64,000 nt of DNA from Knoxdaviesia capensis (taxonomy: Eukaryota > Ascomycota > Sordariomycetes > Microascales > Gondwanamycetaceae). Both the position numbers and the translations under genes were made by a program. Position 1 is the stretch's first letter. Every line of letters starts with the position of its first letter. Shown one piece after another: positions 1 to 12,164 of the stretch. The stretch covers positions 2,227,565-2,291,564 of the forward strand of contig LNGK01000006.1 in NCBI GenBank assembly GCA_001510575.1, in the 5' to 3' direction. The notes beneath the pieces are model-generated. The model was not told where the DNA came from. It saw only the letters and a program-made list of their open reading frames with translations, and did not search any database.

Positions 1-3000
1 CAGCACAACCCAATGGCCAAGAACCGGACTTCATGCACCCTGTTCATGTACGTAATGTCGACTGTGGCACTCAGTCTGAACATAGCCTACCTCCCCTGGG
101 ATACCTTTTCTTCACTTGCACAAAAGAGATCGCCGCTGGGGGGACCAACAGACTCTCGCGCTTCCCCAGCTAAGCAAAACTCCCCAATCCTGTAACAGCG
201 CAGTCCCGGGGATTATCCGCCACGTTGCCACACACAGACAAAATACACACACACGAATAGCATATGCAGTCCGTTCCTGGTAGCTGGAGTGGATCTGCCC
301 TCCTAGAGGAAGGGAGCTATGGCCGAAAAGTCGGGGGCCAGACCCAAGGGTCGTACCCAACCGCCAAAATGCGTCGATAATGACCCTTCACGACTATATC
401 TATCATGAGCGAGAGCGCTGTTAGATGATCTCAAATCCGCCGTCCACGCCGGCCGGTTGTCTGGAGGCACCGCGTAAGCCGTCTAGCGGATTGGACAAAC
501 TGCCGGACATTCCAGCGACGCGACAAAACCAAGCACGGCGGCCAAGAGAGAAAAATACGCGGGTTGGCCGTGGCAAATGCCTGTCTGTGCAAACACACTG
601 CCAACCTGCGCCTCCGATCCTTGATCGCCATATCGATGAAGTCCTCTGCGCAGCTGCGTAGGCCACCTCTAAACCGCCCCCTCCCACGCCAACCGTGCGA
701 AACCGCCGCCTACGCGTTTCTAGCCCCACGTCACTCGACTACTGTCGCGACCAGCAGCACGGAAGCAGAGTTTGAAAAGTGGACACCTCCGCTGTCGTCA
801 GAATCCGCCCAGACAGATCTGGCGGGAGAGCAGGACTTGCGTGGGCTTGGCTGCGAGAGAGAGACAGAGAGGCGGGGGTTGGGGCATTACGTGTGCACAC
901 AGGCAAGGAACATGGCCACATGCCGCGAATCTGGGCAACTCGGCGGTACTCTCGAGGTCACCCGCTGCAGATAGACTTTCCTGCACACGCCCCGGCTTGC
1001 AGAAGGGGTGCCAGCCAGGTGGGACCCGGCGATCCGGGCAATCAAGGAACGCATAGCCACATGGCCAGGAGCGCCCCCAACACTGCCATGCGTTAAAAAA
1101 AGCCAGAAATCGCGTAGGGCCAGCGTAGTCGTGGAAAGGGGAGGGGGCTCTGAGTCTCGGCAGTCTGGGGGGCGGAATGTCGGATAAGGTTCAAGGAACG
1201 CCCCCTGGCGCACCACGCGCCGGTCCTGTGAGCGGCAAACTCTGACTACGCTGTCACAACAGTCTCGGTTCTGGGTTCCCTCATAGAGCCGCAGTGGGAG
1301 ATCTTGATTGGCTTTCGGGGAAGAGAGGCCAGAGTCAACGAGTGCTGGTGGCTACGGATAGGGCCGCGAAGCGATGTGCTCGGAGGCAATGAATGGATCA
1401 GAGATGCAGGCAGGCATTGACCCCAAATGGAAAGAGATCTGGGAGCGTGATTGTCGCGTCTACTGAGTCTCGAGGATACATGTTCATGTGGTGTCAAACT
1501 GTGAAGGAGTGACATGCTCGCGAGGCTGAGGGTGACAATACTGCTCTGAGAGACGCGTACAGCCATTCATGGCTAAACCAGCGGAAGTTATACCGAGTTG
1601 CAATGCAAAAGTGTCCAGCCTCAACTCACAACATCAAGTACCAATACCACCAAAATCCCAGCTGGGGACGTGAAAAGGCTGTGGCAAATGCCATTTACCC
1701 ATGCGGCTTGTGCCACTGCCACCCACAGCTAGGGTTAAACCCGGGCATTGGCGGCTCCCAGCAGAAAACGGAGAACAAGCCAGGAAGGCCGACAAACAGT
1801 GATGGGGCATGAGAAAAACCCGGAGAACTGGTACCAACGGCCAAGCTACACGTGGAATACCATGTATCTAAGCTTATCGGACCCCTGGTGGAGGTGGGCA
1901 CACGAAGGGAAAGCAAAGACATCTCGTATAACAGCGACAATGTGACCTACAGCCCAATCGAACGATTTCCAACGAAAAAGGAAACCAAACTCCGCGCACC
2001 CTGTCCCACCAGACCAGGTGCAGATCACTGGCCACCCAGGCCTGCGGGGTTTTGGCATCGTTCGATACTGGCAGATTTTGGGCGAAACAAACAAGGTACT
2101 GTGCATATCGCAGCAAATAAAACAGCCCAACGGAAAAAGGAAGGGCAAGACTCCTATCGCGGCGCCTGAAAACCACGGCCAGCTCGCTTAAATTTTCCTG
2201 ATTTTCAGTGACCGCCTTTTTGTCTCCCTATCGTGCGCAGATCGCAGGGTTGTCCCCATTTTAAATACTTCTTTCCTTCCGTTCCGTTTTGGCGTCCCGC
2301 GTGGCTGTTCCAGTTGGCCGGATCGCCCTAGTAACACACTATCACGACACAGGCACATAGAAGAACTAGCAAGCATGGAACCCAGAGATTCGGCAGGATA
2401 TCAGGGATGATAGGAGAGTCCCGTGGGCCGCAGCCTGGGTATTCCGTACACGTACACCGTGAGGACGTTTCCGAGCTAACTGCTGAGGCGACGGCGGCTT
2501 GCGATGTCCAAACACAGCTGCAACACGAGGAAGAAAAAGTCAGCAAAGTCTCAAAGATCGGCCGCAGAGCTGGAGGATTACAGGCGCAAACGCGAACAAA
2601 CCCCCGCCGGTCTCCTGCGTCGGAGTCCAGAATGACGGCACCGAGTGCGAGGGAGAGCGAGCCAGTAGTGTGGCCGCTGCTGTCTGTGCAGGGGAGGGGG
2701 AGCAGGCAGACAAGGGGCACCGGCAAACAGCATTTCCGAGGGGACAGACAAACCTGGTGGAGGGCTGTGGCTAGTCACATTCTCGCAGCGCGCTTGGGCC
2801 CAAATAGGCAAGGCACCGATACTTCCACCACTCGTTTTTCAGAGCCACAGCTCGGTCACGTCCGAACGACTCTAGCTGGCCCAAACTTGGGTGTCCCGTT
2901 TCCTTCCTTCCCTTGTGCGCGTGCTTTGCTGCTCGGCACTCTGACAAGCGTGGTGTTTTTTTTCTTTTTCTTTTTCTTTTTTTCTCCCTTTTGGCCTGAT

Positions 3001-6000
3001 ATGCGACGAGTGTCGCCGGACGACGCTTGGCCCGTCTCGCCGACTGTGCCCCTGGCTGTATCGTACGCGGGTGCGTGGTGACGAACAGGACGAAAAGTGG
3101 CCAGCACTTGGTCCGAGGGTCAGCCATGCCGGAGATGTGCATGCGGATTTATATGAGCAGCGCAGCATGACGATGTGATGATAATGAGAGGGCGGCTCGC
3201 CCAGCTGTGCCGACGGCATCCTGGGCTCTTCCGACGGCACGCAAAATGCAGCGCCGGACCTTAGCGTGCAGGGCTGTCTCCAGCCCCTCGAGTCCCTCCC
3301 GTATTCCAGTCCTCGGCCAGTGTCGCCAGCGTCGTGGGAATTTTTCTGTGATTTGATATATCACTTTAATGCCGAAAAAACACACAGAAAAAGAAAGGAG
3401 TCCTCCAGGAAACGCACGCTCCGAATTCCTGTGCTATCGTGCTGGGCCTTTTGGATTCCTGTCTGGGCTGGCCCATACAGGTTCGGGGGAGGGCAATGGA
3501 CCCTTCATGATTTGATTTCTTGGGCAGTCAGGGACTAGTTCCGGCCTTTGTTCTAGGCTTTTCCGAGCGAGGACTTTTTTTGGTCTTCTGGTTCCGCTAC
3601 CGCTCGCTCGACTATCGAAAGTGCTTTGTGTGCAACTGGTGCATTGTAGCAAAGGGCTTGGGCCGGTCTGGACAGGAAAAGCGTCTTTGCCCAACCGCCA
3701 ACACTGCCTGCATTCCGCGGAAATGTTCCTCTCTTTTCCCCCCAACGATACTCATACAAACACTGAAATGTGCCAGGCCCAGTGGACTGTAGATAGAAAA
3801 GCCAACCGTCCACGCCTCTCGATCTGTTTCTGGCCTCCGGTCTTGAGACAGCGTCCCAGCACGCGGGCCCATCGCAGAATAGGTGCTATTATGGCTCCCA
3901 ACGGCCACTGGACGCTTTTGACAACCTGGAGAGAATGCGACGGGACGCTGATTGGTCGCTTTACGGGGACTTGCAGGAAGTTAAGAAGGGCAGAGAGAGA
4001 GGGATGGGGGGTTTTGGGTATAGCCAGTTAAAGCGCCAAACTGCGTTTACTGGGGGGGGCACATCAAAAGGCGAAATCCGAGAGCTTGCACTAGGCCCAA
4101 CACGCTACCCCGTAGGCTGTGCTGCGGAATGCCAGTGATTTGGGAGACCGGGACTTGCTTTCCCTATTTTTCTCTTTTGTCTGTGGTTCTCGATCGCGGT
4201 CTTTGTGGCTTTCCCATAATGCTGTGTGCTGGCTGGCTGGCTTTTCCACTGCGACCCTCCCATCGGAACCCTTCCAGACCGCCTTTCGACCGCGCTCGTA
4301 TTGTCCCGGATTTTAGAAGCACACAAAGGAGAATTTTCAAGACTAGGAATTCCGAAAGCTCAACAAAAACATACAAGGCGATCCTCGTCGTCGGTGTCTC
4401 CAGTACACGTAGACCGCACCACAGCCCCAAGACAGCCAGACACACTTCGCTACACGTGGTTGATACATTCCGTCAGTGAATGGCCATGTCTGGCAAACCG
4501 GCAGGACTATCTCCGTCGGTGATTGTTAACCAGCGTTCACATATAAGAAAAAAACTGGCCTGGACATGTTTGCTTGTTGGCTGGTGGATGTCCTCGCCTG
4601 GCATCGGTCGGGACCCGCTCGCCGACCACGGCCCACTTTCCACCCAGCAAAGGGAATCTTGCTAGGCTCTTGAACCGGCGGAAATGTGGCCCGGTCACAT
4701 AGCATTACGCTTCCGTTTATTTCACAGACACCACCTAACGCCCCGATATTCACCGTATGCAGCACCCGTCTCAGGCTTAGCTCCCTTTCTTTCTCTCCCA
4801 AAGGTTGACCACATACTGTAGGCATGCTTCCTAATCCATACAGGCCACATGGCGCGCTCCCATGAGCTTGTGCGCGAGTGGTCCCTGTGTTCCGCCCTCC
4901 TCCTCCCACACCTCCACCAGAAAAATTCAGCTTGGGTGGCGAAATGCTCCGCGGAGGTTTGCACCTGCTCTCCAATCCAATCCCCTGTCAACCCATCTCG
5001 ACGTCGGTCGTGTCTCGGTGATCAAGAGTCGTTCAGGCCACCAACATCGCACGATTCTGTCCCGCCTTCATGTTTCTGCGTTCCAGCTATCCGGTATTGG
5101 TTATTTCCTTTTATGTCTGTGACCTCCAAGCACGCATGGACAAATGATGGTGTCAGTTAACGCCTGTGGCGGTCTCAGTCGCACCGGAGACGACCGCATC
5201 AGAACGGTTAAACTATGTTGACTCTGAACAGGATCCTCCTTTTACAGTTTGACGTCGGCCATTCCATGAGATTCAGTCTGTCTTCCAACATCAATAGTGC
5301 TACCCCAATCCCCAGGCCTGAGAATAAGCCTAGTACTATTTCTTAGATCCCGCCCGAAGCGGACGGCCGGAGCAAGCATGAAAGGAGACTGTTTCGTTAT
5401 TCCCACTAGCCACCGTCCTTGAACCTTCTACTCGATACTCTTATACACTGGGACTCGGGCTGGTGGGGGGGGAGCTATACAGTAGAGCAAGAACCTATTG
5501 GACTTGGAATCAGCAGTATCACGGCCACCGGAACTAAAGAGCGACGACCCTTGGTATACGCCACGCGGCATTGCGACAACAGGACAGGAAAAAGAAAGAA
5601 AAGGATGGACGGTACAGGGTAAACTGGCAAGTTTAGCATATTTCGCTCTAGGGAGCCCACGTTGTGGACATAACAAGGAAACACCAGGAACATACGGGTT
5701 AGGGATACGTTTACAGAGAACAGTTCTAGAATCATTTCCGGCCTGCTCCTTCCTTATCAAGTTTCAAGGTTTCCTTCCATGGGATTGACTTCTTCCACCC
5801 GGCTTGGCATTTCGTAGAGGGAAGGAGCCCTGTTAAAATGAGGTCCCCAGAGAAAGCACAAAACACAACGCAAAAACATGAGCGAAGTCTCCCTTTACTC
5901 CGGGTTCGTTTCTCTTGCTTGAAAATGTTCAAGACACGGCGAATTGCTCTCAAGGCACACAAGGATTTTTGGAATTGTGGATAGGGTGTATCCGACAACA

Positions 6001-7839
6001 GGGCCACGTGGACACAACAACAAGCAAATGCCAACCGGAGTCGAAGAAAGACAGACAGGGAAGAGAGAAACGGCGGGTCATGCCTGGGGAGTGTAGACAC
6101 ATGCACCAAGACATGGATGTCGCCGGAAAGAAAGCAAGCCGAAAAAGAAACAAGCAATTTCACACCTTGCAGAATGTGATATTGTAGGGAATGGAACGAC
6201 TGTGAATCACAAAATGGCAGCATACACTGGAGCGAAACCCTCGAGGCCTAGACCCAGGGCGAACCCGACGTTTTGGTTACCATGGGGGAAGTATCCTAAA
6301 ATAGCATAGCCCGGTTCTGACTAGAGGCTGAACTGCCCACTCCTGTCCAATATATACTGTACGCATACAAGCGAAATAAAACGGTAAAATAGGAGGCCCA
6401 TTGGGCCACGCGCACACACACACGCAAGAGACATTATTCGGCTTCTGGATGCAGCTGTGGATGGCGTACCAGTGTGACCAATATTGGCTTCTGTACAGCA
6501 AATTAGAAAGCACATACACCTGTGAACTCAATCCAACCGGATCGAGAAAACTCTGCGCGGGAATCAGGCTGGAAAACCCCACGCCCATGGGCCGATGTTC
6601 AGGATCGAGCGTGCAACCCGTCTTGACGATCATGAGCATCACATACCGGAGTTAACGGTATCATCACTGAAATGATATAGAGCTTGAGAGTTGAAAGGCT
6701 GAGTCCCCTCACACGGGAGTAAGGAACACAACATGAAGAACCACACACCCTGGTAACAACATCATCTCAATCTTTTCCAATTTCGGTCCGACAGTCTGGG
6801 TGGATTGAGACGGCCGGAAAATGAATGCATGGTACTAATCCCGAGCAGGCGGGCAGAGGAATCCACCCAAGTCAATAAGAGCGCGCGGTATTACTGTACA
6901 CGTACCACCGGGCCAGCCCTCGAAGCAGCTAGTGACTGCCATACTGAGTAAGGCCGGCAAGGGCCACCACTTGCATTCTATATACCGTCCAAGCTCTCAG
7001 ACATCCCACCACCCATCACAAGCAGGGCTCTCAACTCTACCCCCCGTAACACATCCCGCATCATGCTAGAGGGCTAATAACCTGCACCAGGGTGTACCGC
7101 CAGTTCCTCTCCAGAAATCCCGACTCCACGGTAAGCGTTCGCCCTTCCCAGGAAGTGAGCGGTGTGTGTGTGTGAGAAGCTCCCGACGGCAGGGGGGCGT
7201 GAAAGCCATACCCAGCAGAGCCCCCCACGCCCCCTCCCTATCTCGACGAACAAGGGCAGCTATGCTGTGACCCAGCGCTGCAAGGGTTTGTGGCTCGTCG
7301 GGTCCACGGAAGAGCACATGTAGGAAAAGGCAAGCATCACAGAACATTGCATGCTCTGTTCGCTTCCCAGCTCTACGGTTCACCGCCCAGACAAGCCACG
7401 CGGGATCTGCAGTGGCGGCTCGGGAGAGAAGAAAAGGACGGGGGAGGTGTATACGTAGATCACATTGAGTAATGTTGGGAGACTACGCCCGTGCAGATAG
7501 CAGCGCGAAAGCGAGCGCCTGAAAAGAAACCAGGAAAGCCCTGCTAGAGATATTTCGCTTGCCAGCTGCCGACGCCGGGGGACACCGCTAGTAGCAGATA
7601 CAAATGCACACTTGTGATATGGGGTCCGGCAGATCAGTCCTCCGTGGTGTGAGGAAAACCATGTTATGAGGATAAAGACTTGTTGGATATGACGGGCCGC
7701 ATCAGAGTTCAATAGATTCGCCAAAATTTATGGGTTGGGTTTACGAAAGCGTTTCGCAGCGGTCGGACGGACTTGTGTGGTCCGGCGTGCATGGTGGCCG
7801 GAGCGGAAGCCCACGATGACGCAGGTTGGATGCAGGAGA

Positions 7840-7851
7840 GTTAGGGTTAGC
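7840..7851 (-). repeat. Interstitial telomere-like motif
   Basis: Read on the minus strand, this is GCTAACCCTAAC, nearly two copies of the TTAGGG-type telomere repeat complement. It stands alone in gene-free DNA. It could be a telobox (binding site of Tbf1/Teb-like Myb proteins), a relic of telomere addition, or, more speculatively, a telomerase RNA template. Confidence 0.5.
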
Positions 7852-9220
7852 AATTACCCGACAGCAGCAGAGGTGCTGACAATCGGAGCTATTATCGATG
7901 ACAAAACACAGAAGGTGCAAAAACATAACGCACGTTGGATAGAATGCAGCACCACGGCAAGACATAGACAGATTGTCATAAGAGCGAGATCAGAGCGAGG
8001 GGGAGACAATGCGCCGGGATACAGCAAGCCGCAACGCACGTACGCACGCGCGCACAGCTCAGGCTCGAGCTCTAGCCGACAAGCCGTCGGATATACAAGA
8101 CATAGCCTAAAAAAGGGACAGCGTCGCCTGGTTGGGCCCTTCTCAAGGGATGGGGGGGAGGGCATTGGGCGATGGATATTTGGGTTGTGTGTGGGCGACA
8201 AATATGTAGGTGTGGTGGTTACGGTGGGTTATACGGGCAAGCGAGGGTGGGCTTTCGGCTCTGTCTACAAGTTGCACCCCGATTTTCCCGGGCGGTCTTG
8301 CTGTCATGCCAGCCGCACCTTTGCAAGATCTGACTGTTGTCACAATGTGGTCAGAGTGCAGGCGAATACGGGGGAAATTGTTTTGCACAGCGGGCGGGAA
8401 TGACACTGCTGAACGGAGGGATTCGTTGAGGGCTGATTGAGAGCTGCAATACGTGATATCACGGCATGTGGCCGTGGTCTGTTACATGCTGACAGGGCCG
8501 GGCTGCGGGCTAAACGATGATAATCGCAGCGGAATCCCACCGGACGCCGAGAAAAAAAAAGTACACCAGAACCCACACTGCTAAAATAGGAACATGGCGT
8601 AAAACACACATAAAGCTGCCATGCCAGCCTTGAGCGAGATGCAAAACCGGTCGACGACAATGACGACACAGCGGACTCACAATCGCCATGCAGACTCTCC
8701 CCGATCGGGCCCAAATGCAGCATGCGTGCCGTGCGTAAAGGTGTCGTCGTGTTCAGTGAAGCGAGGTTTTCGCATTGGAGGAAGGAGCGAGCGATCCAGA
8801 GTTCGCAGCCCCAGGATGCTGGGATTCTAAGAATAGCTCTGTTGTCCTGCTTCCTTCCCTTTCAACAAATGCTGTATAAGCAGCGGGAGAAGACGGGCTT
8901 CTAGCGTGGAAAGGAAGCCGCCGAAGATGTTCTAGGGCGGGCCCAGACAAAAACAACAAGGCAAGAGCGAATAGCCAACGACATCCAAACAAAAAAAACC
9001 ACAACCCAGCAGAAAATATCGTGGCTGAGCACACGGTGTCGCCTACACTGTTTTTTTGCCGATCACAAACAAGCCCCATTCCTGTACGCACGCACATTCC
9101 CGTAGCTCCAGAGTCCACCACGTTTATGGCTGGCAGGAAAAACTGGAGCCCCTGGGTCTGAAAGGACAAGCCAGAGGAAAACGGGCGGAGACTCGAGAAA
9201 CGCGGCAAACGCCAAAAAAG

Positions 9221-9256
9221 AAATAATAATAATAATAATTATAATAATAATAATAA
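9221..9256. repeat. (TAA)n microsatellite
   Basis: About twelve AAT/TAA trinucleotide units, interrupted once by AATTA near the centre. It lies in gene-free DNA. Confidence 0.9.
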
Positions 9257-9551
9257 AATAAGAAAGGAAGGATGGAAGAGAACCAGAGGGTGGAGGAGAG
9301 AGACGGACGAAGAGGTGGTACACCAGTCCTAGCACCTAGCAAATCAAAAACATGGGCAGTAGGAGAAACAACAGCCCAAAAACCGCAAAACCGAACGAAG
9401 ACCTGAAAAACGTGCGATTTGGACCCGTCTGGACCCGGCCCAGGCCCGGTCTTCCACGAGCCACGCTGCGAATGGCACGATGGTTTTGTACTGTTACATC
9501 AGGACTCTCTCTCTTTCATTCTCCTTTGTTGGTGGTTTCTGTACCCCAATT

Positions 9552-9553
<2 letters not shown>

Positions 9554-9582
<29 letters not shown>
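9554..9582. repeat. (CA)n microsatellite
   Basis: Uninterrupted CA dinucleotide run of about 14 units in gene-free DNA; a second CA run follows 190 bp later. Confidence 0.95.
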
Positions 9583-9585
<3 letters not shown>

Positions 9586-9768
9586 TAGTTTCGCGCGCTT
9601 TCCCCCTCCACCCAGAGCCATCGTCCCCTGGCTGTTCGCATTGTCTGTGTGTGTGTTCGTTCATAATGTGTACTGTAGGTTGAGTAAAGCGGGCGCGCGG
9701 TCTCGACCGTCGACAAACGTACGAAAACACACAATGCCGTGCGCCTTTTTTAAATCCGACAGACGAAC

Positions 9769-9789
9769 CACACACACACACACACACAC
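9769..9789. repeat. (CA)n microsatellite
   Basis: CA run of about ten units, the second of a pair. Confidence 0.95.
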
Positions 9790-11539
9790 CCTTCACCGCA
9801 ATGCGTGTTGACCCCTCCGGCGATACGGCGATATCGTGGAGAGAAGAGGACAGACAGGTATGAAGCGGGGGGAGGAAGCAGCGACAGACGAGCCACTCAC
9901 TATTCGGGCGGTATCTTAGCCAGGCCACGATATTTGCCAAAGTTCAGGGTATGACGTAGGGTTGAGCCACACAGGCCGGATGTGGCTTCACCAAGCAGCA
10001 CCAGCAACAGCACCAGCGGTGTCGTGGCGCCGCCTAAAGCGTAAACCCACCGGTGAGCGCGAAACGGCACGAGCAGCAGCCAGCGCGACTCAGCTTGCGA
10101 TAGAGGCTGCATAACCCAGTGTTGCATTTCTCAGACACCGGCTACTACCAATACATCATCAGAGTCACGAAACGAGCAAATCACCCCATCCACAGGACTG
10201 GTTTTTTTGCTCCTTCGCATCCGTCTCGTTTTTTTTTGGTATTATTTTTTTGCAAGGCCCCGTGATTGACAACCAGCGCGCCAGTCCCAAGACGAAACAT
10301 GAGAAGAGGGAGGGGGAAGCCCGATTGACCACCGAGGCTCACGGGGAAGCTGGCACATACCAGAGCGTTCTCGTACTGGCTGGCGACGATGCCCAGTGTC
10401 AAAAGAAAAGAAGGAAAAAACAGCCAACGGTCGGCGGGCTCCTAAACCGGGCACAGGCCACCGCAACGCGTTGATCTCGTTGTTTTCGGGGTGCTTTCTA
10501 CAGGATTTTGCTCGTAGGCGGTGGAGCCCTAGGCTATTTTTTTTTTCTTCGCCACGGGGATTCTCGTCTATCGCTGGGAAGGGGGACGGACAGCTCAACG
10601 TGTGTGTGGGTGGATTTGCAGCGAAGGGGCGGTCTGTGGACAAAGAAGACCGTCGGACACGAAGCAAGTTCCGTCTAAACTACAAATATGGTGAGAACGG
10701 AGCAGGAAGGAAAAGGGCTCCCACCAGATACAACAGCATGAATAGCTCGGCCGGCCGAGGGGGAAAACAAATGGAAGCAAGCGGCTGTAAATCCCACTCA
10801 CACCTCGCAATCCCTGGACTTTCCGCGGTTCCGTTTTGTTCTCTTAGACCACCCAGCCAGTGTGGTTGCTGCATGGAGTGTGAGCCTACTCGCACACTCC
10901 AGTGCCACCAAGTGCCCTGCTATAAACGCCGGGGTGGTGATAGCGCCGCCCAAGGAAAAGCAAAAACCCCCGAACCAGCGCGCCCACCCCGAGAGGTCCA
11001 GACCACCGTTCTTGGTCGCCAGAGACTGTGTGTGTGTGTGTGTGTCTCCATTATGGGTCCATGGGCGAGCAAATGCCAGCGAAATTCCGCGGTCCACGGG
11101 ATTCCCTGTCTCTTTTCTTTTTTGCTCCCATGATACCTCGTAAAGACCACGAGTAAAAAAAATGAATGAATGAAAACAAGAAGAAAAAAAAAGAAAAGGA
11201 AAAGGAAAAGGAAAACACAGAACAGCAGAAATGAACAGTTCCCCAAGACGGGGTCCCCTCACAGCCTCTCTTTCAGATGGGCAAGAAGGACAGAGGGGGC
11301 CGATCTGGGCCTTTCTGCCGTTTTGTCTGTCTCCGAAGTACACCGTGGCCGGGTCTAGAATGTCTGGCTATTGTTGGGGGCATGAAGGAAGAGGTCTTGA
11401 ATACGGGATCCTCGAGGTTCATGCAGACAGAGTGAGTGTGTGTGTGAGTGGGAGTGTGTGTGTGTATTTGAGTGTGCGAGGGGAAGAAGGCTTTTGCCCT
11501 CCAACCTACCCACACCTGCACACACATCCACCGGCCTAG

Positions 11540-12164
11540 AACGCCGCTCGCCTTCCTTCCTCTCCTTCGCTTCGTTTCCTATATCTGATGCCCATCTCCG
11601 GTCTCCGGGATTTAAGCTCGTCCATGCTTCCTCTCTCTCTCTGTCTCCAATCCGATATATTTCTTATATCAACCCATCAACCCTCGCCTTCACAACAACT
11701 TCTCTTTTTATTTGCCTCCCCATCACTCTCAATCTCTTTTATCCCATCAATCCAAGCCCCCCTTTGCCACTCAACCATCCCCAGTCCCGTCGATATAAAG
11801 ATCTTCCCCTTATATCTTGTGTCCGTATCATCTATATATACGCCGTCTCTTTGCCTCCCCAGATTCTTGCCTCAAACCTTCCACCTTCTCTATCTCTTCT
11901 CCCATCCAAACACTATCTCGCTTTATACATTCTCTATCTCTCTCGCCTGATATCTCCGGCATCAACCTTCCCACTGTTCCCTTCGTCCTCACCCAGCCAC
12001 AATCAACTCCTCATTCGCCCACACACATCCCCTAACCCACTCTCCCAAACCACTCGTCCTTTCTCGCCTCGCCGAACCCCAACCGGCTCAACCATTCTGC
12101 TATAGGGATTAATTCTTTTTCCGTCCCTATACCACACACACCACCCTCCCACACACATAAAAAA
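11540..12164 (+). promoter_or_regulatory. Pyrimidine-rich promoter and leader of the bHLH gene
   Basis: The plus strand becomes strongly C+T-rich from about 11,540 and stays so up to the ATG at 12,165. A TATAAAG element lies at 11,794-11,800, about 370 nt before the ATG, and further TATA-like runs occur near 11,830. CT-rich strands just before the start are typical of filamentous-fungal promoters and 5' leaders. The transcription start itself is not visible. Confidence 0.55.

Larger units (their letters stand above)
1..11539. other. Gene-free stretch, left arm
   Basis: I find no gene I can support here. The open frames (the longest are about 220-245 codons near 2.4, 7.7 and 10.4 kb) have no recognisable domain, no family-like composition and no convincing splice structure. 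The stretch holds T-rich runs (about 2,957-2,992), a G8 run (4,051-4,058), CA and TAA microsatellites (9.2-9.8 kb), a telomere-like double repeat (7,840-7,851), a 14-bp palindrome (10,746-10,759) and five TACTGTA/TACAGTA heptamers. Noncoding transcripts cannot be excluded from sequence alone. Confidence 0.6.

Noticed and set aside
2407..3081. 224-codon open frame on the plus strand
   Set aside because: It runs through a poly-T tract translated as polyphenylalanine, has no domain and no family-like composition.
7735..8403. 222-codon open frame on the plus strand
   Set aside because: No domain, no clear start context, and no drop in substitution-neutral composition at its ends; it also covers the telomere-like motif.
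10396..11133. 245-codon open frame on the plus strand
   Set aside because: Crosses a TG microsatellite and T/A runs; random-looking composition.
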